DNA of 64,000 nt from Wolfiporia cocos (taxonomy: Eukaryota; Basidiomycota; Agaricomycetes; Polyporales; Phaeolaceae): the NCBI GenBank assembly GCA_029448655.1, contig JACCLO010000001.1, positions 4,650,001 through 4,714,000 of the forward strand, written 5' to 3'. The first letter of the stretch is position 1; every line of letters begins with the position of its first letter. Both the position numbers and the translations under genes were made by a program. Of this stretch, positions 51,297 through 63,000 are shown piece after piece. The notes beneath the pieces were generated by a model, which saw nothing but the letters and a program-made list of their open reading frames with translations, did not search any database and was not told where the DNA came from.

Positions 51297-51901
51297 TAGT
51301 GATGTGCAAAGCACGGCTCGGCTCAAAGCCCAGGGCTTGGGCCCAGCTTTGAAGGGCTCGGGCTCAGCGAAATGTCAAGCCGGGCCCTCCTTGACGGCTC
51401 AGGCCAGCTTGGGCCCGGCTCAGGCTCAGGCCGGGGCTTATGGGTAATCAGGTAGGACCTCGGAATTATTGGCTTGTGCAGTTCAAATGACAGCACAACA
51501 TATTCAGAATGCTTATATGTCTACTATTTGTTGATAATCTGATCTACAAGTGTTTTTACAGCTGCTTATGATGTTGACCGAAAATCCAGATCTCGATCAC
51601 AACCCCGATCACAACAGTAGTCACAACGTTCCGCACTGTGTTAGCAGATCACAAGTCATTGTAATGGCCGTTGAGATCATAAAGGTGAATTGATGCAAAA
51701 TCTTAAACCATTTTCGCTAATTTTAACAACACCACAGCTGCACGCCTAAAGCCGCCGGCTCAGGGCCTGGCTACGGCCGGCTCACAATCCAAGCCGGGCC
51801 CTGAGCCATCTTAAGCCACCCCCCAGGCTCGGCTCAGCCCGGCTTAAGTCAGCTCAGCCAGGCCCGGCTCACGGCTTTGAGCCGTGCTTTGCACATCACT
51901 A
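51297..51901. mobile_element. hAT-type MITE, copy 2
   Basis: Perfect terminal inverted repeats of 23 bp beginning TAGTGATGTGCAAAGCACGG, with the 8-bp duplication CCTGTATT (51289-51296 and 51902-51909). It is 605 bp and non-coding. The uninterrupted target (CAAGTCCCTGTAT) is visible in the reference LTR at 36,977. Confidence 0.92.
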
Positions 51902-52109
51902 CCTGTATTATATTCACCCAATGGTGAGTTCAGCCAGCGCTTTGAAAAATCAAAATAACCGTAACAGTCTCATTACAATATCCTTGTGCTACATCTTTCA
52001 TGCTGTACTACAATAGAATCATTAGGAAAACAATGTAGATTAAATGCTAATCAAGGCACATCAAAATTCATAGAGTGGTTATGGTGAAGAGTACATGGAA
52101 AATCTAGTG

Positions 52110-52444
52110 AGTGCTTCATTGCAAAACATTTCAGCACACTGTTGAAGGGCACACCACATTGTGTGGAACATGCTACAGGTTACAGTATATCTATGTAGGT
52201 AAGCTGTGACCACTCATTGCAAACCATATGCCAGTCTGACTATGAAACAACAGATATATACCAGTCTGGTAATTAGTTTCCCAGTCATGCATTGAGTTTG
52301 ACTGACACTTATAAGATGCCTTCAGAATGGTGATTGAATGCCACTCCACTGTCGATCTTATCAGTGCTTATCTGCACACATAAGATTCCTCCTCAATTGG
52401 CAAGTACCTCCAGCACTGATAAGCCATCTTGCGTTTTGCTGATG
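52110..52444 (-). repeat. interspersed repeat G, inverted copy 3
   Basis: Ends CGTTTTGCTGATG on the plus strand. Its hairpin arms are more diverged than in copies 1 and 2. It shares the CACACAATGTGGTG extension with copy 2. Confidence 0.7.
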
Positions 52445-52851
52445 TAGTACTCCTGTTTTCCTGCATAACTAGTGGTGGATAGTACTAAATCATACTACAC
52501 TGAGCATCCAAGACTATCTAGGCAGATAACAGGATGAGCAGTCTAACAATGACACCAGATACCTTCACCAGATATGTTAAGGTCAACCCCTTGAGCGAAT
52601 TGTAGTACCGGCGGACATTAATTACTAAGCTGACGGTCAGATCGATTTATCGATCCCTGCATAAGCTATCCGCATAGATGCCAAGGACAGCCTTATCCAT
52701 TTTGGTATACTGCTGGTGCGTCATTACCTGCTACAGCTATTTACAGTGCGCGGACGATGCCAGTAGATGAGCACTTCAAACATCCATCACGAGGAAGAAT
52801 ATCCAATATCATGTAGGTCCACTCCTGCTCTTCATAGCGTTGGGAAGCAAA
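52445..52851. other. P450 3' flank
   Basis: The gap contains no gene. It should include the 3' untranslated region of the P450 on the minus strand. Confidence 0.4.
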
Positions 52852-55063
52852 TTAAATCGCTACATTTAAGTTCAGCTGAGAGATCATATCCGCTATCTGC
52901 TTTGACCGAGGACGGATCTCGCAACGGAATGGCTCAGGATGGCTATGATCTTGCTCAGCAGTCATATGCACGCAGTCGGTTGAGCTCTCACCTAATGGCC
53001 CCGGGTTTGAAGTCAGCAAGCGGTGTGATCTCCTCGCTGGCATCTCCGCGCGCTTTACAGATATCGAAGGCTGCAATAATATTAGCGGCTATGAGCCATA
53101 CACTCGAGTCTCCAAGCTTTCGACCAGGGCAAATCCTGTAGAAGATATGGTGAATATAGAAACGCGCAGTAATTCGTGTATAGATTCCTACCTTCTACCG
53201 AAACCGAACGTCAACCAGCGGGGGTTGGCAAGCTGAGCTGTATGCTCGTCCATTTTCTGATACCGATCAGGTGCAAAAAGCTCAGGCTCAGGAAATAGCG
53301 CTGGGTCTCGGCAGATCGACCTACACCAGCTTGCATCGAGCTCTTTGATGACAAGCGCGCTATAGTACTCACCACACATTAGGAAATATCATAGTGCCTC
53401 TGGGGATTCGGTAGCCTCGATATTCATCATCCTCCGTCAATTGATGCGGTAAGCCTGTCCAACCGGTAGGTTAGGTGGGTCAGTAGACGTCGGAAGGTGC
53501 GTACTTAATGGAAATGGGGGCCTCCAGCTGGAATGTTGTAAGACTCTAAGTATCAGAGAAACGGTGCAGATGCTGACCGATATACTTCTTGGATGACACA
53601 CTCCAGATATGGCAGAGTCCCTCTGTCCTCGAGACCAGGAAGCCGAGCTGCACCAATCACACGATCGATTTCTTCTTGTGCCTTGCACAACACTTCCGGA
53701 TGTAGGACCATAGCGAGTACAAAGTGTTGCAAAACTGTGGAAGTCTGCAGTGTGCACCTGTAAGTCACGTACTACGAGATACCAGTATATGAGTTTACAC
53801 ACGGTATCTGTCACAGCTGCTCCATCTTAGACTAATCGAAGACTACGAATCACAGAAGAAAAGCTCATACCTCCATAGAGAGTGGCAGCTGCGCCCTTGA
53901 CCTGTTGCACCATCTCTGTCGTCAAGGAGGACTCCTTGCTGCCTGCCTCAAGCAAGGAGGCCAGAAAAGAGGGCTTCGCTGCTCCTGTGTCCTGTCGTGA
54001 TGGAAAGGTGAGAACATATACCTCGACCCCGGGGTAATAGACAAACCATAGCATGCCGCACACTTTGATACGGGACTTCATGCATCTTGTGCACCAAGGA
54101 CCGCACCTTCAGGGCTTTCCGCTTGAAGCCAGCGCCTGGCATCCAGATCGGGAGATGTTTCACTGTACCATCCAAGCATAATTAAGCGATTCACTTTAAT
54201 ACGCCAATGATAACATTGCTTACAGAAAGGAAAAAAATCCACCATAGTCGCAGCAGCGCCGCCAGCCTCAACAGTACCTTCCATAGCATCTTCCGCCATG
54301 CGTATAAACTCATCGTCAGACGATGTTGCCGTGTGCCCATACGCAATCTCGGTAACCAGTGCAGCTGCATATCTGTCGGTTGGACTCTCAGTTGTTGACG
54401 GTAATGGTAGAATACACTAAGTAAATACCCCTTGATATGTTCCAGGAATGCATCTGGCGTCTCAAGCAGCCTGGATAATAAATTATAGACCTCCCTTTGT
54501 TGGAGATGGCGGTAGCCATCCAGGGCGCTCCTAGCAAGGAAACCATTCTGAAACCATCTCCTGTGCATACGCCATGTATCGCCGTACGGCAAAATCGCAA
54601 GATTACGATCCCATCCCATTCTAAGAGCGCCGAGCTTAGCACGATCTCATCCGAATCGCGAGTGAAAGCCGCGTACAACTCATTTATCAATATAAACCGT
54701 GGTCTGTCCGAGTAGATCGAGTTTCTCTTGTCCAAAAGATCATTCACAGCCTGAGCCGAATTGAGGACGAGGGTCGGCTTCCGAAAAACGTGCAGATAAA
54801 TTATATCACCTGCACAGCATCATCCAGTAGTCTCAACGCGGCCTGAGCAGCAGCGTACCATACTGGCGCTTCCACTCATGAAACGTCTTGCACTGGTGTT
54901 TCATGGGAAGCTGATGCACATTTCCGAGTATCGGGATTGCTCGAGGGCCAGGCGGGAGGGGGAGACCACGGCTGATGATGAGTCGTCGAAGATATAGCTG
55001 CACGCAATACAGGAGCAGGAAAATTACAGCGAGAGCGGCTGAGTGGAATAATGAGATACCCAT
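52852..55063 (-). CDS. cytochrome P450 monooxygenase, membrane-anchored
   Basis: Thirteen exons (55063-54859, 54809-54677, 54620-54429, 54372-54224, 54162-54062, 53991-53871, 53825-53803, 53744-53578, 53527-53505, 53454-53373, 53320-53192, 53135-52992, 52942-52852) give 519 aa with all phases consistent. There is an N-terminal membrane segment (residues about 7-23), the proline hinge [15 protein letters not shown], the C-helix WRMHRRW, and the I-helix text [15 protein letters not shown]-helix EVYR spans 361-364. FAPDRY follows, and the heme loop [14 protein letters not shown] carries Cys444. The I-helix departs from the usual GGADTT form. Domain order and motifs match CYP families common in mushrooms; the substrate is unknown. 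Exons 7 and 9 are only 23 nt each. It is the only intact host gene seen in the repeat-rich half. Confidence 0.87.
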
Positions 55064-56028
55064 GGCTTGAGGGTACTGGTGTAAAATGCAGAGCTACAGA
55101 GACAGCCCACGTCGGTAGCGTTATTGCAGGATGAAGTAAACCCGCACTCAACTCACGCGGATGCATATGGTCGCGGCCGCGTACGGCATAACCATGAAGT
55201 CACACGACATATCAGTGATGTAAAAGACATTGACCGGTCAATGTGCTGCGTGGGATGATTGAATGCATACAGCCGTTCTAGCTCCCCAGGCGATGCGGAT
55301 TTCAACACGATTTACCCCTCAGTTGATCGGTTACCCTGATTTATAATTATAGGTTCCTAGTCATTGCGTCGTGATTATGTAAATATAGAAGACTTCAAGT
55401 TCGTGATATCAATACCATTGCCGCGCCGAGAGGCGCCATACTAAGTTTTTATTGAGGCTCATTACAGGCTCCTAGAACCAGCCGCTCTATATGGGGACCA
55501 GTAACCGTAGGGGGGGCGGCAATTTCCGGCTGGCTAGCGCCAGTGATGCGCCGCTGTCAAATGCCGGACGTCCCCATCAACGGCATACCCAAAGCAGCTG
55601 GGAGCACAGAGAGGACGGTGGTCATAGCTAATAGCTCACTGTACAGAAAGATTCATGAAACATGTCGGCGGGGAGACTTGCCCAGAATCGAAATCTGAAT
55701 AAATTGTTCGGAACAGATTTTGAATAAATAATTCCATTTCCGAGATCTCATTATTGAGCGGGCTGTTTTGAGATGATGAGAATACTTACGAGAAATCTGT
55801 CCCGAGCGATTTACAGAATGCTAGCGGAATGAATTTTTATGACTGTTGCTGAAGGGTCAGAATCTGAACTCAAGAAGGAGATACAATTACATGGTTGTAG
55901 AATCATTTTGTAGATTGTCGACGTTCCAACAATCATCCCTCATTACTTCACAGTATAATGGCACACATGCTTCTGATACCATTTTAAAATTCCCTGTTGG
56001 CGATCTTGCACAGCTTGTAAGCTACTTG
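55064..56028. other. P450 upstream region
   Basis: This should include the P450 promoter. I found no gene and no recognisable repeat until the family C LTR at 56,034. Confidence 0.45.
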
Positions 56029-56033
56029 CACAG

Positions 56034-57106
56034 TGACACACGCACAACCTCAGGCACACACCAGGGGAAGGGGGCTCGCTCAAAGGCGCCTTCCTGGTCT
56101 GGGCATCTAAAGCTGAAATGGACAAGACAAGTCTGAGGTTCACTCAAGACTGTCTGGCGTTTATATGTTCCTACACTATTTGTACATGTTATGGTACGCG
56201 GCCCGTAGGGCATCGGCACTGAGGTAAGCTATGTGCTACGTGGTGGCCAGTAAGGGCATCGGAGCGCGAGCGCTGGTACGGCTAGGGGAGCACTGGATGT
56301 CCATGGCAATGTAGCGGGTTAGGCCCAATCTGTGGTTCTCATCGATTGAGGGTTCGCCGGTAATGGCGGGGTTCTATGTCCATGATTGGGGTGTCTGTGG
56401 TCCAGGTTCCCAAGGACTGGTACTGAGGGGAAGGCACATGGCGGCCCAGGTTCCCACGTGCTGGTACTGAAGAGTGGCGTTTGCCGAGAATGTGGACTGG
56501 CCAGTACGGGCCGTGCGTGACATAGGGTGATCGAGCATGATCGGCTGCGATCGGTACGTAGAGTCCTGTGACTGCTAGGGTTCTCAGTCATACAGGTGCT
56601 GCCCGAGGTTGGTGTTCCTCGCAGACTAGGGTGGCTGGAGTTTAAGGCCTTCCGTGGGCCTTCTATGTCCATATAGTACATAGTCCATGCCGGTAATGGT
56701 GTGAGTCCATGGTCGGTAATGACCGTGTAGTCAGTAATGGCTGTAGTCCATGGAGATGGGAGGCATTGGGTTTGGTTTGTTGGGTGGATGTAGTCCTAGC
56801 CGTGAGTCTAGATGGTCGTGACCCGATGAGGTGTGATCCAGGTAGCAAGGGGTTGGTCTGGTTAGGTGCTACTGGGCTCATCGTGGTTGGTTGGGGTCGC
56901 ATGACTGCTACTGGCTCTATACTGGACTGGACGTGTGGTCGGGGACTAGGGTTCTTAGGTGTGGCTGGTGATGCTGTTAGCTAGTGCCTGTGGTGGTCCG
57001 TCTGTAGGGCGTGGATCTAGCTGAGGCATCAGGTTTCCAGCCCTGGGGGTGCTCTCGATGATCGGAAAAGGTACTGTGCCTAGAAGCTTGAATTTGGCGC
57101 GTGACA
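56034..57106. mobile_element. solo LTR, family C, copy 2
   Basis: Starts TGACACACGC and ends GGCGCGTGACA, with the 5-bp duplication CACAG (56029-56033 and 57107-57111). It is 1073 bp. It aligns with 31,864-32,760 through CCAGGGGAAGGGGGCT and GGAAAAGGTACTGTGCCTA. Confidence 0.85.
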
Positions 57107-57126
57107 CACAGCTTGTAAGCTATGAA

Positions 57127-58138
57127 TCTATAAGTAATGGGGGCTCGCGCCATAGGTGCTCGCATGTCGCTCGCGTGGACGCCACATTTGCCACATGGCG
57201 TCCATGGGCATCATTCCTGCTCCCATTAGATAGGGTGCCTGGCGCTGGTGACTTCCCATGCACAGCGCCTGCAAGGCGCACGCGCTGCTAGCTCGCATTT
57301 TGCATGCTGTTCCTGCCCCGCACCATGGGGATTCGTGCCCCATGCCATGGGGATTCATGCCCCACACCATGGGGATTTGTGGCCCATTCCATGGGGGTTT
57401 GTGGCCCATGCCACAGGGATTTGTGTCCTATGGCATGGGGATTCTGTAATGTAAATACCCCACACCACAGGGATTTGTACCCCGTGCCACAGGGATTTGT
57501 GCCCTGTGCCATGGAGATATTTGTAATGTAAATGCCCTACACCATGGGGATTTGTGGCACATGCCACAGGGATTTGTGTGTCCTGTGCCATGGGGATTTG
57601 TGCCCCATGCCACAGGGATTTGGATCCCAATGCCACAGGAATTTGTGCCCCATGCCATGGGGATTTGTCCTCTGTGCCATGGAGATTTGTGTCCTGTGCC
57701 ACAGGGATTTTGTAATGTAAATACCCCACACCACGGGGATTCGTGCCCCACACCACAGGGATTTGTGCCCTGCACCATGGGGATTTATGCCTCATGCCAT
57801 GGGGATTTTTGTAACATAAATGGCCTGTGCTGTAGATGCCTGCCCAAAGATTGCAAAAAATGAAGAACATTTTGACACCACATTACACAGTATTACAAGG
57901 GAAGTGACGATGAGACCAAGGATCAGTGAGGTGTCAGAAGTGGCTGAGCAGGCAGAGACAAGAGACAAAAGAGGGAAGTTGGGGAACCCATGGGTAATGC
58001 ACAGGAAATTCATGAGGGATCCACAGGTAACTTCAAAAAACCCCCTGATTATCTGAAATAGGCACACATGGATTGGAATAATATATTGAAGTGGAAAAAG
58101 CAATGTGACCGTGGCGAAGCCACGGGTAATTAACCTAG
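57127..58138 (+). mobile_element. non-autonomous Helitron 1
   Basis: Starts TCTATAAGTAATGGGGGC after an A. It ends with the hairpin CCGTGGC-GAA-GCCACGG, an AT-rich spacer and CTAG followed by T. These are the Helitron hallmarks: 5' TC, 3' hairpin plus CTRR, and insertion between A and T without a duplication. It is about 1.0 kb, non-coding, and largely filled by a 24-bp minisatellite. Confidence 0.8.
57300..57830 (+). repeat. 24-bp minisatellite in Helitron 1
   Basis: About 20 units of the form GATTTGTGCCCCATGCCA plus 6 nt, alternating CCATGGGG and CCACAGGG variants. They are interrupted at 57,437, 57,512, 57,712 and 57,812 by TTGTAATGTAAAT-like spacers, giving a higher-order pattern. The period is a multiple of three, so long spurious frames run through both strands. 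Confidence 0.88.
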
Positions 58139-58397
58139 TCTACTAATAATGGGAGCTTGCATGGGAGCAGTCGCGTGGAGTGCACCTGGTGTCCACGTTT
58201 GCCATGTGGCATCTGTAAGGTGCCCACTAAGTGCTCCCTGGTGCCTGCAAGGTGCGCGTGCCGATTGCAAGATTTTACAAGCGAAGCGACGACGATACCG
58301 AGCATTAGTGAGGTGGAGGAAGTGGCTGAGCGGGCAGAGACTAAAATATATTCCTAGGACATGATGTTTGTGGTGAAGCCACAGGTAATTAAGCTAG
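58139..58397 (+). mobile_element. non-autonomous Helitron 2
   Basis: It begins TCTACTAATAATGGGAGC immediately after the CTAG of Helitron 1 and ends with TGTGG-TGAAG-CCACA, an AT-rich spacer and CTAG. It is 259 bp, containing only the two terminal regions. Confidence 0.78.
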
Positions 58398-58889
58398 TCT
58401 ATAAGTAAAGGGAGCTCATGTGGGAGCAGTCGCGTGGAGTGCACCTGGTGTCCACGTTTGCCACGTGGCATCCATGCGCGTCATCGTTCCTCCTCCCATT
58501 AGACAGGGCGCCTGCCACCCGGGGAGTTGGCTGGTGGATTCCCACACCCAGCAATTACAACGTGCATGCCACGTTTGACGAAAACCCGCGTGATTCGTGT
58601 TTTTGTGCATCCTCCTGACCGCGTGTTGCTGTAATTTTGCTACCGCTGTAATCTACATGGATATTAGAGTACATCTATGAAATAAAAAAATCGGTGCCAC
58701 AAACGTATAGGGGGGCCTCACCAAAACTCGAGTAGGTGGACACGGGTGGATGGAGGTGTTAGGCTTTCCCTGTCACAACAGTGACAAACAATGCCCCCTG
58801 CCTACCCTGTGAGGGAGTGGGACACAAGACATTGACACACTACATTGGTGCAATAACAGACATATTACCATCTGTAATAAGTTGTTGAA

Positions 58890-60005
58890 GGCCCCTACAC
58901 AGTCATTGCTTATTTGTGAGCTGATAAGCAACCTCCCCCACACTTGCTTGGGCATCACAACATATTGTGGGTTGTTATAACATGCTGGCATTGGGTTCTA
59001 TGGCTAATGGGTTGATGCATATAGATCTCCCCAATATTTGAGGAGCCGATAAGCGACCTTCCTCACACTTGCTTGGGCAGCACAACAAATTGTGGGTTGT
59101 TATAATATGCTGGCAGTGGGTTCTTTGGCACTTATGGGTTGATGCACATAGATCTCCCCAATCTTTGAGGAGCTGATAAGCAACCTCCTCCACACTTGCT
59201 TGGACAACACAATATATTGTGGGTTGTTATAACATTCTGGCAGTGGGTTCTTGTCACAGATTTGGGACATGCCACTATTTTTCCCGTATTTTTACCTATT
59301 TATCTGGTATTTCTACGACCTTGTAGACATTTACGCTGCTAAGCGCCCGTCTACACGTACACGCAACCAAACAACACGTACACAACACGGTATACGTCCA
59401 CTTGTCATAACAACACGTACATAACACGCTTGTACGCGTCAATGACTCAGTGGACTAACCTCCGGTGTCACACGCCTTACTCATATCCCAATACCGGGCT
59501 ATGTCAACACAATTGGATAAGCGGCCCACTCGTTATCACATGCTAATGCCCTTATGATTACTCATATCCCGATACTGGAATATAAGAATCACATGCATGG
59601 CTTATTAACGAAGCTACAGCCACTTCCACAACATGGACCTACGGTCCAAACAAACGCTCTTACTGGTGCGGCCATTACCGGCGCACATGGTCTACTGTAG
59701 TTTACGACTTAGCTATATTAGTTATGTCTGCGCACAGACCGTCTAACTGTTTGGCTCCTCTTCGAGTAACCAAACAAAGCATGTATATAAGTAGGGCTAT
59801 CACTGCGGATGAGCCTTAGATTTGTTCTCTGCATTCGCACAGCTACATAACATCTCTGCTTGCGCCCACTAGTCTCCTCACCAACCTCCAGCAACTCCTT
59901 CAAAGTCGCCTATAAGGTTATAGAGTGAGTCCCACAGTCTAGTCTGTGTCAGTTCTTTGGCACTGATGGGTCAATGCACATAGATTTACCAAATCTTTGA
60001 GGCAA
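58890..60005 (+). repeat. 130-bp tandem repeats in the Helitron leader
   Basis: Three units of about 130 bp contain TTGTGGGTTGTTATAA, GTGGGTTCTTTGGCAC and AGATCTCCCCAAT. The last unit is split by the solo LTR at 59,252-59,951 and resumes at TTGGCACTGATGGGTC. Confidence 0.85.
59252..59951 (+). mobile_element. solo LTR, family A, copy 2
   Basis: Starts TGTCACAGATTTGGG and ends GTCTGTGTCA, with the 5-bp duplication GTTCT (59247-59251 and 59952-59956). It is 700 bp. The TATA box in ATGTATATAAGTAGGGC lies near 59,780. Neighbouring 130-bp repeats supply the empty site. Confidence 0.92.
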
Positions 60006-60069
60006 CAATTCTCATATCATCATACAAAAAACACGTTCATAATGGATTCTGCTCTGCCAGACACACTGA

Positions 60070-63000
60070 ATGCTGAAGTTTACAATCTGTTGTAGGGACC
60101 CTCTTGCTACACCAGAACATGACCGAGAGGGACATAGGGCACAGGACCAGGAAGCACATCTGCAAATGACACCGCCATCTGTGCGACGTCAGCGATTGCA
60201 GATGAGGCAACCCTTTCCACAGCCCGACTTTGCCTTGCACCATCCTCACAGGGAACATGGTATTGCAAGTGCATTTGTCCCTCAAAACCAGCCCATGGCT
60301 GGACCCTATCAGGCTATTGCTGGACCATCATATGATGTCCCTGTTGCAGGTCCTTCTAACCTGAATAATGTTCCTTGGGACACGTCCCAGATACACAGCT
60401 GGCATCCTGAGCTGGGTTGCCCTTTGTAGTCAAATGAACCAGTACCTGAATCATCCCACATACCTGATCCACATGCTACATATCGTTGGCCCCCTACAAA
60501 TTCAGTTCATGTGCCCGTACCTCCACAGCATGATTGGCAGGCAGAACTTGAACATCGTTTCAACAAAAGCCATGCTAACAGAGTGTGTGCACACAGACAA
60601 AATCACGAAATGTCCATTCCTTCCACACCACACATGCTGGCACCTGCCTCCTCTGTAGGCAGTCGCTATCAGACATTATTGGCACAACGAACAAATCATG
60701 ACAGCCATGTCAGGGATCAGCAAAGGAATGCACAGCAGATGCATGAACACCAGGCAGGTTGAATGTCAGGCAGCACTTGCTAATGATGTGCAGCTAATCA
60801 ACCAGGCCAGACTGCAAAGGGGGATGTTGCAGCATGCAGCACTTGCTGATGGAATGCAGCTGATTGAACAGGCCAGATCCCAAAGGGAGTTGCAGCGGAA
60901 TGAAGAGCTTCAAATCCCACAAAACATCCCTTTGGGAAGGCAGCCCTATGTTGAACCAGCAGACCGTCACTCCTTTGGAAGGATGGACATACAATGTCCA
61001 CACTGCCATGCATTGCACTGGAAGGGCGAGCACTTGAAGTCGTCCACTAACACCAGCCACAAGTTTGGTGTGTGTTGCCTTCAGGGCCAGGTGGATCTGC
61101 CTCCTATACAACTGCCTCCTGCAACATTACACCAGCTGTTCATGGGTGTGGATCCCCGCTCTCGATCATTCCGGGACAAGATACGTCAGTACAACAATGC
61201 ATTTGCATTCACATCTGTCGCTGTCAATGTCGATAATGCCATCCTCAATGGCTCAGGCCCATACTCCTTTAAGATACACGGTGCTCTGTACCACCAAATG
61301 GAAAGTCTCCTCCTGCCAGAGGGTTCTCAGCCATCATATGCACAGCTCTATATTCACAACCCTCATGCTGCCCTGGAGACCCGCAATATGCGGAATCAAA
61401 ATCTGGATCCAGGAATCATGGGTGAACTGCCGGTCGTGTTTGAGGAGCACAACCCCTTTGTTCCTCTCTACTGCCATGCATTCGAGATCCTACAGGCAAA
61501 GCCACCAGAACAACAGCTCAATGTGCGGGCCCACATCATGCTGCAGCATACTGCAGACAGATGGTGTTATAACCTCCCTACCACAGACGAGGTTGCAGCG
61601 GTGATTCCTGGCAGTGGCGATGAAGATGTTCAAAGACATAGAGACATTATCCTCTGGCTTCATGGTGGTAACTTGGAATGGATCAGCAACATACACCTGC
61701 TATATTCCCCATTGCACTATGTGCTGCTGTTTCCACATGGTGACCAAGGATGGCATCCCTTGATACCCTCAGGAGCAGGCCCTCAAGGACAGATGCAGAG
61801 CCACACAGTCTCTGAACAATGCTTCTACACCTATTGTCTACACCCCCGCATTGTCAGACATGAAGATGGGGTTGAGGCATTTGACTATCTCTTCCATGGG
61901 GGACGTCTGTTCCAACAGTATGTTGTGGATGTGTGGGCTTCCATTGAAGCTAGCAGGCTCAATTGGGTCCGGAACAATCAAAAGCAGATTCATGCAGACC
62001 TCTACAATAGTGTAAGGGATGCCCTGAATGCTAATGACAATGTTCCAGACCTCAGCCAACAGGGACAGCGGATCATTCTGCCCTCCTCCCATCTGGGAAG
62101 TGCACGGCATATGTATCAGCTGCTTCAGGACTCCCTGGCCATTTGTCAATATTGCTGCAAACCTGACATATTCCTCACAATGACGGCCAACCCTACGTGG
62201 CCTGAAATACAGGAGGCATTGCTGGAGCTGGATGCTGATGAAGATAATCCTGGGTGGCCACGGAAGAAGCAAACGGCAGCAGACTGCCCTGATATTGTGG
62301 CCCATGTGTTCCATCTGAAGCTCCAGGCCTTGATCAAGCTGATCAAGGATGGCTTCTTTGGCGAGCTGGCTGGGGATGTCTACACCATTGAATTTCAGAA
62401 GTGAGGGCTGCCTCATGTCCACCTTCTGATTTTTTTCAAAGATCTCTACAAGATCTGAGATGGTGGCCAAGTGGACAACATTGTGTCTGCACAGCTTCCC
62501 TGTCAGGAGACCCAGCCAAAGCTCTATGACACGGTCACAAAATGCATGCTCCATGGGCCAAGTGGAGATGATAATCCTCATGCTCCATGCATGGTGGACA
62601 GGGCCTGCTCCAAGTGTTATCCAAAGCAATTTTGCGAGGACACCCAGTTTGGAGAGGATGGGTATCCCACCTACACACACCCTGACAATGGCCATTTGCA
62701 CGTCAACTCCAGGGGTCACTGCTTTGATAATCGTCATGTTGTTCCCTACAACCCTCACCTCACTGCCATGTTGGACTGCCATATCAATGTGGAGATCTGC
62801 ACTTCCATCAGGGCAGTGAAGTACATACATAAGTATATCTACAAGGGGCACAACCATGCCACCTTGGAGGTTGGACAGGTCGACGAGGTAAAACAATACA
62901 TTGACGGACGCTACATTGGACCTGTGGAGGCATTTTGGCACATTGCAGAATTTACCATGCATGAGGAAAAGCCTTCTGTATATCGACTGACCATACATCT

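Larger units (their letters stand above)
50220..51966 (-). mobile_element. solo LTR, family B, copy 3, inverted, with two insertions
   Basis: Reverse orientation: it starts TGTTACGGGTTG and ends AATAACCGTAACA on the plus strand, with the duplication GTCTC (50215-50219 and 51967-51971). It aligns as the reverse complement of 36,977-37,686 except for two inserts, a mitochondrial fragment at about 50,712-51,127 and a hAT MITE at 51,297-51,901. Confidence 0.88.

Noticed and set aside
56319..56902. Proline-rich open frames on the minus strand
   Set aside because: They lie within the solo LTR at 56,034-57,106 and mirror the frames in the other family C LTR.
57355..57870. 171-codon minus-strand frame of HGTGHKSLW-type repeats
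   Set aside because: It exists because the 24-bp minisatellite period is a multiple of three; three or more frames are open through it.
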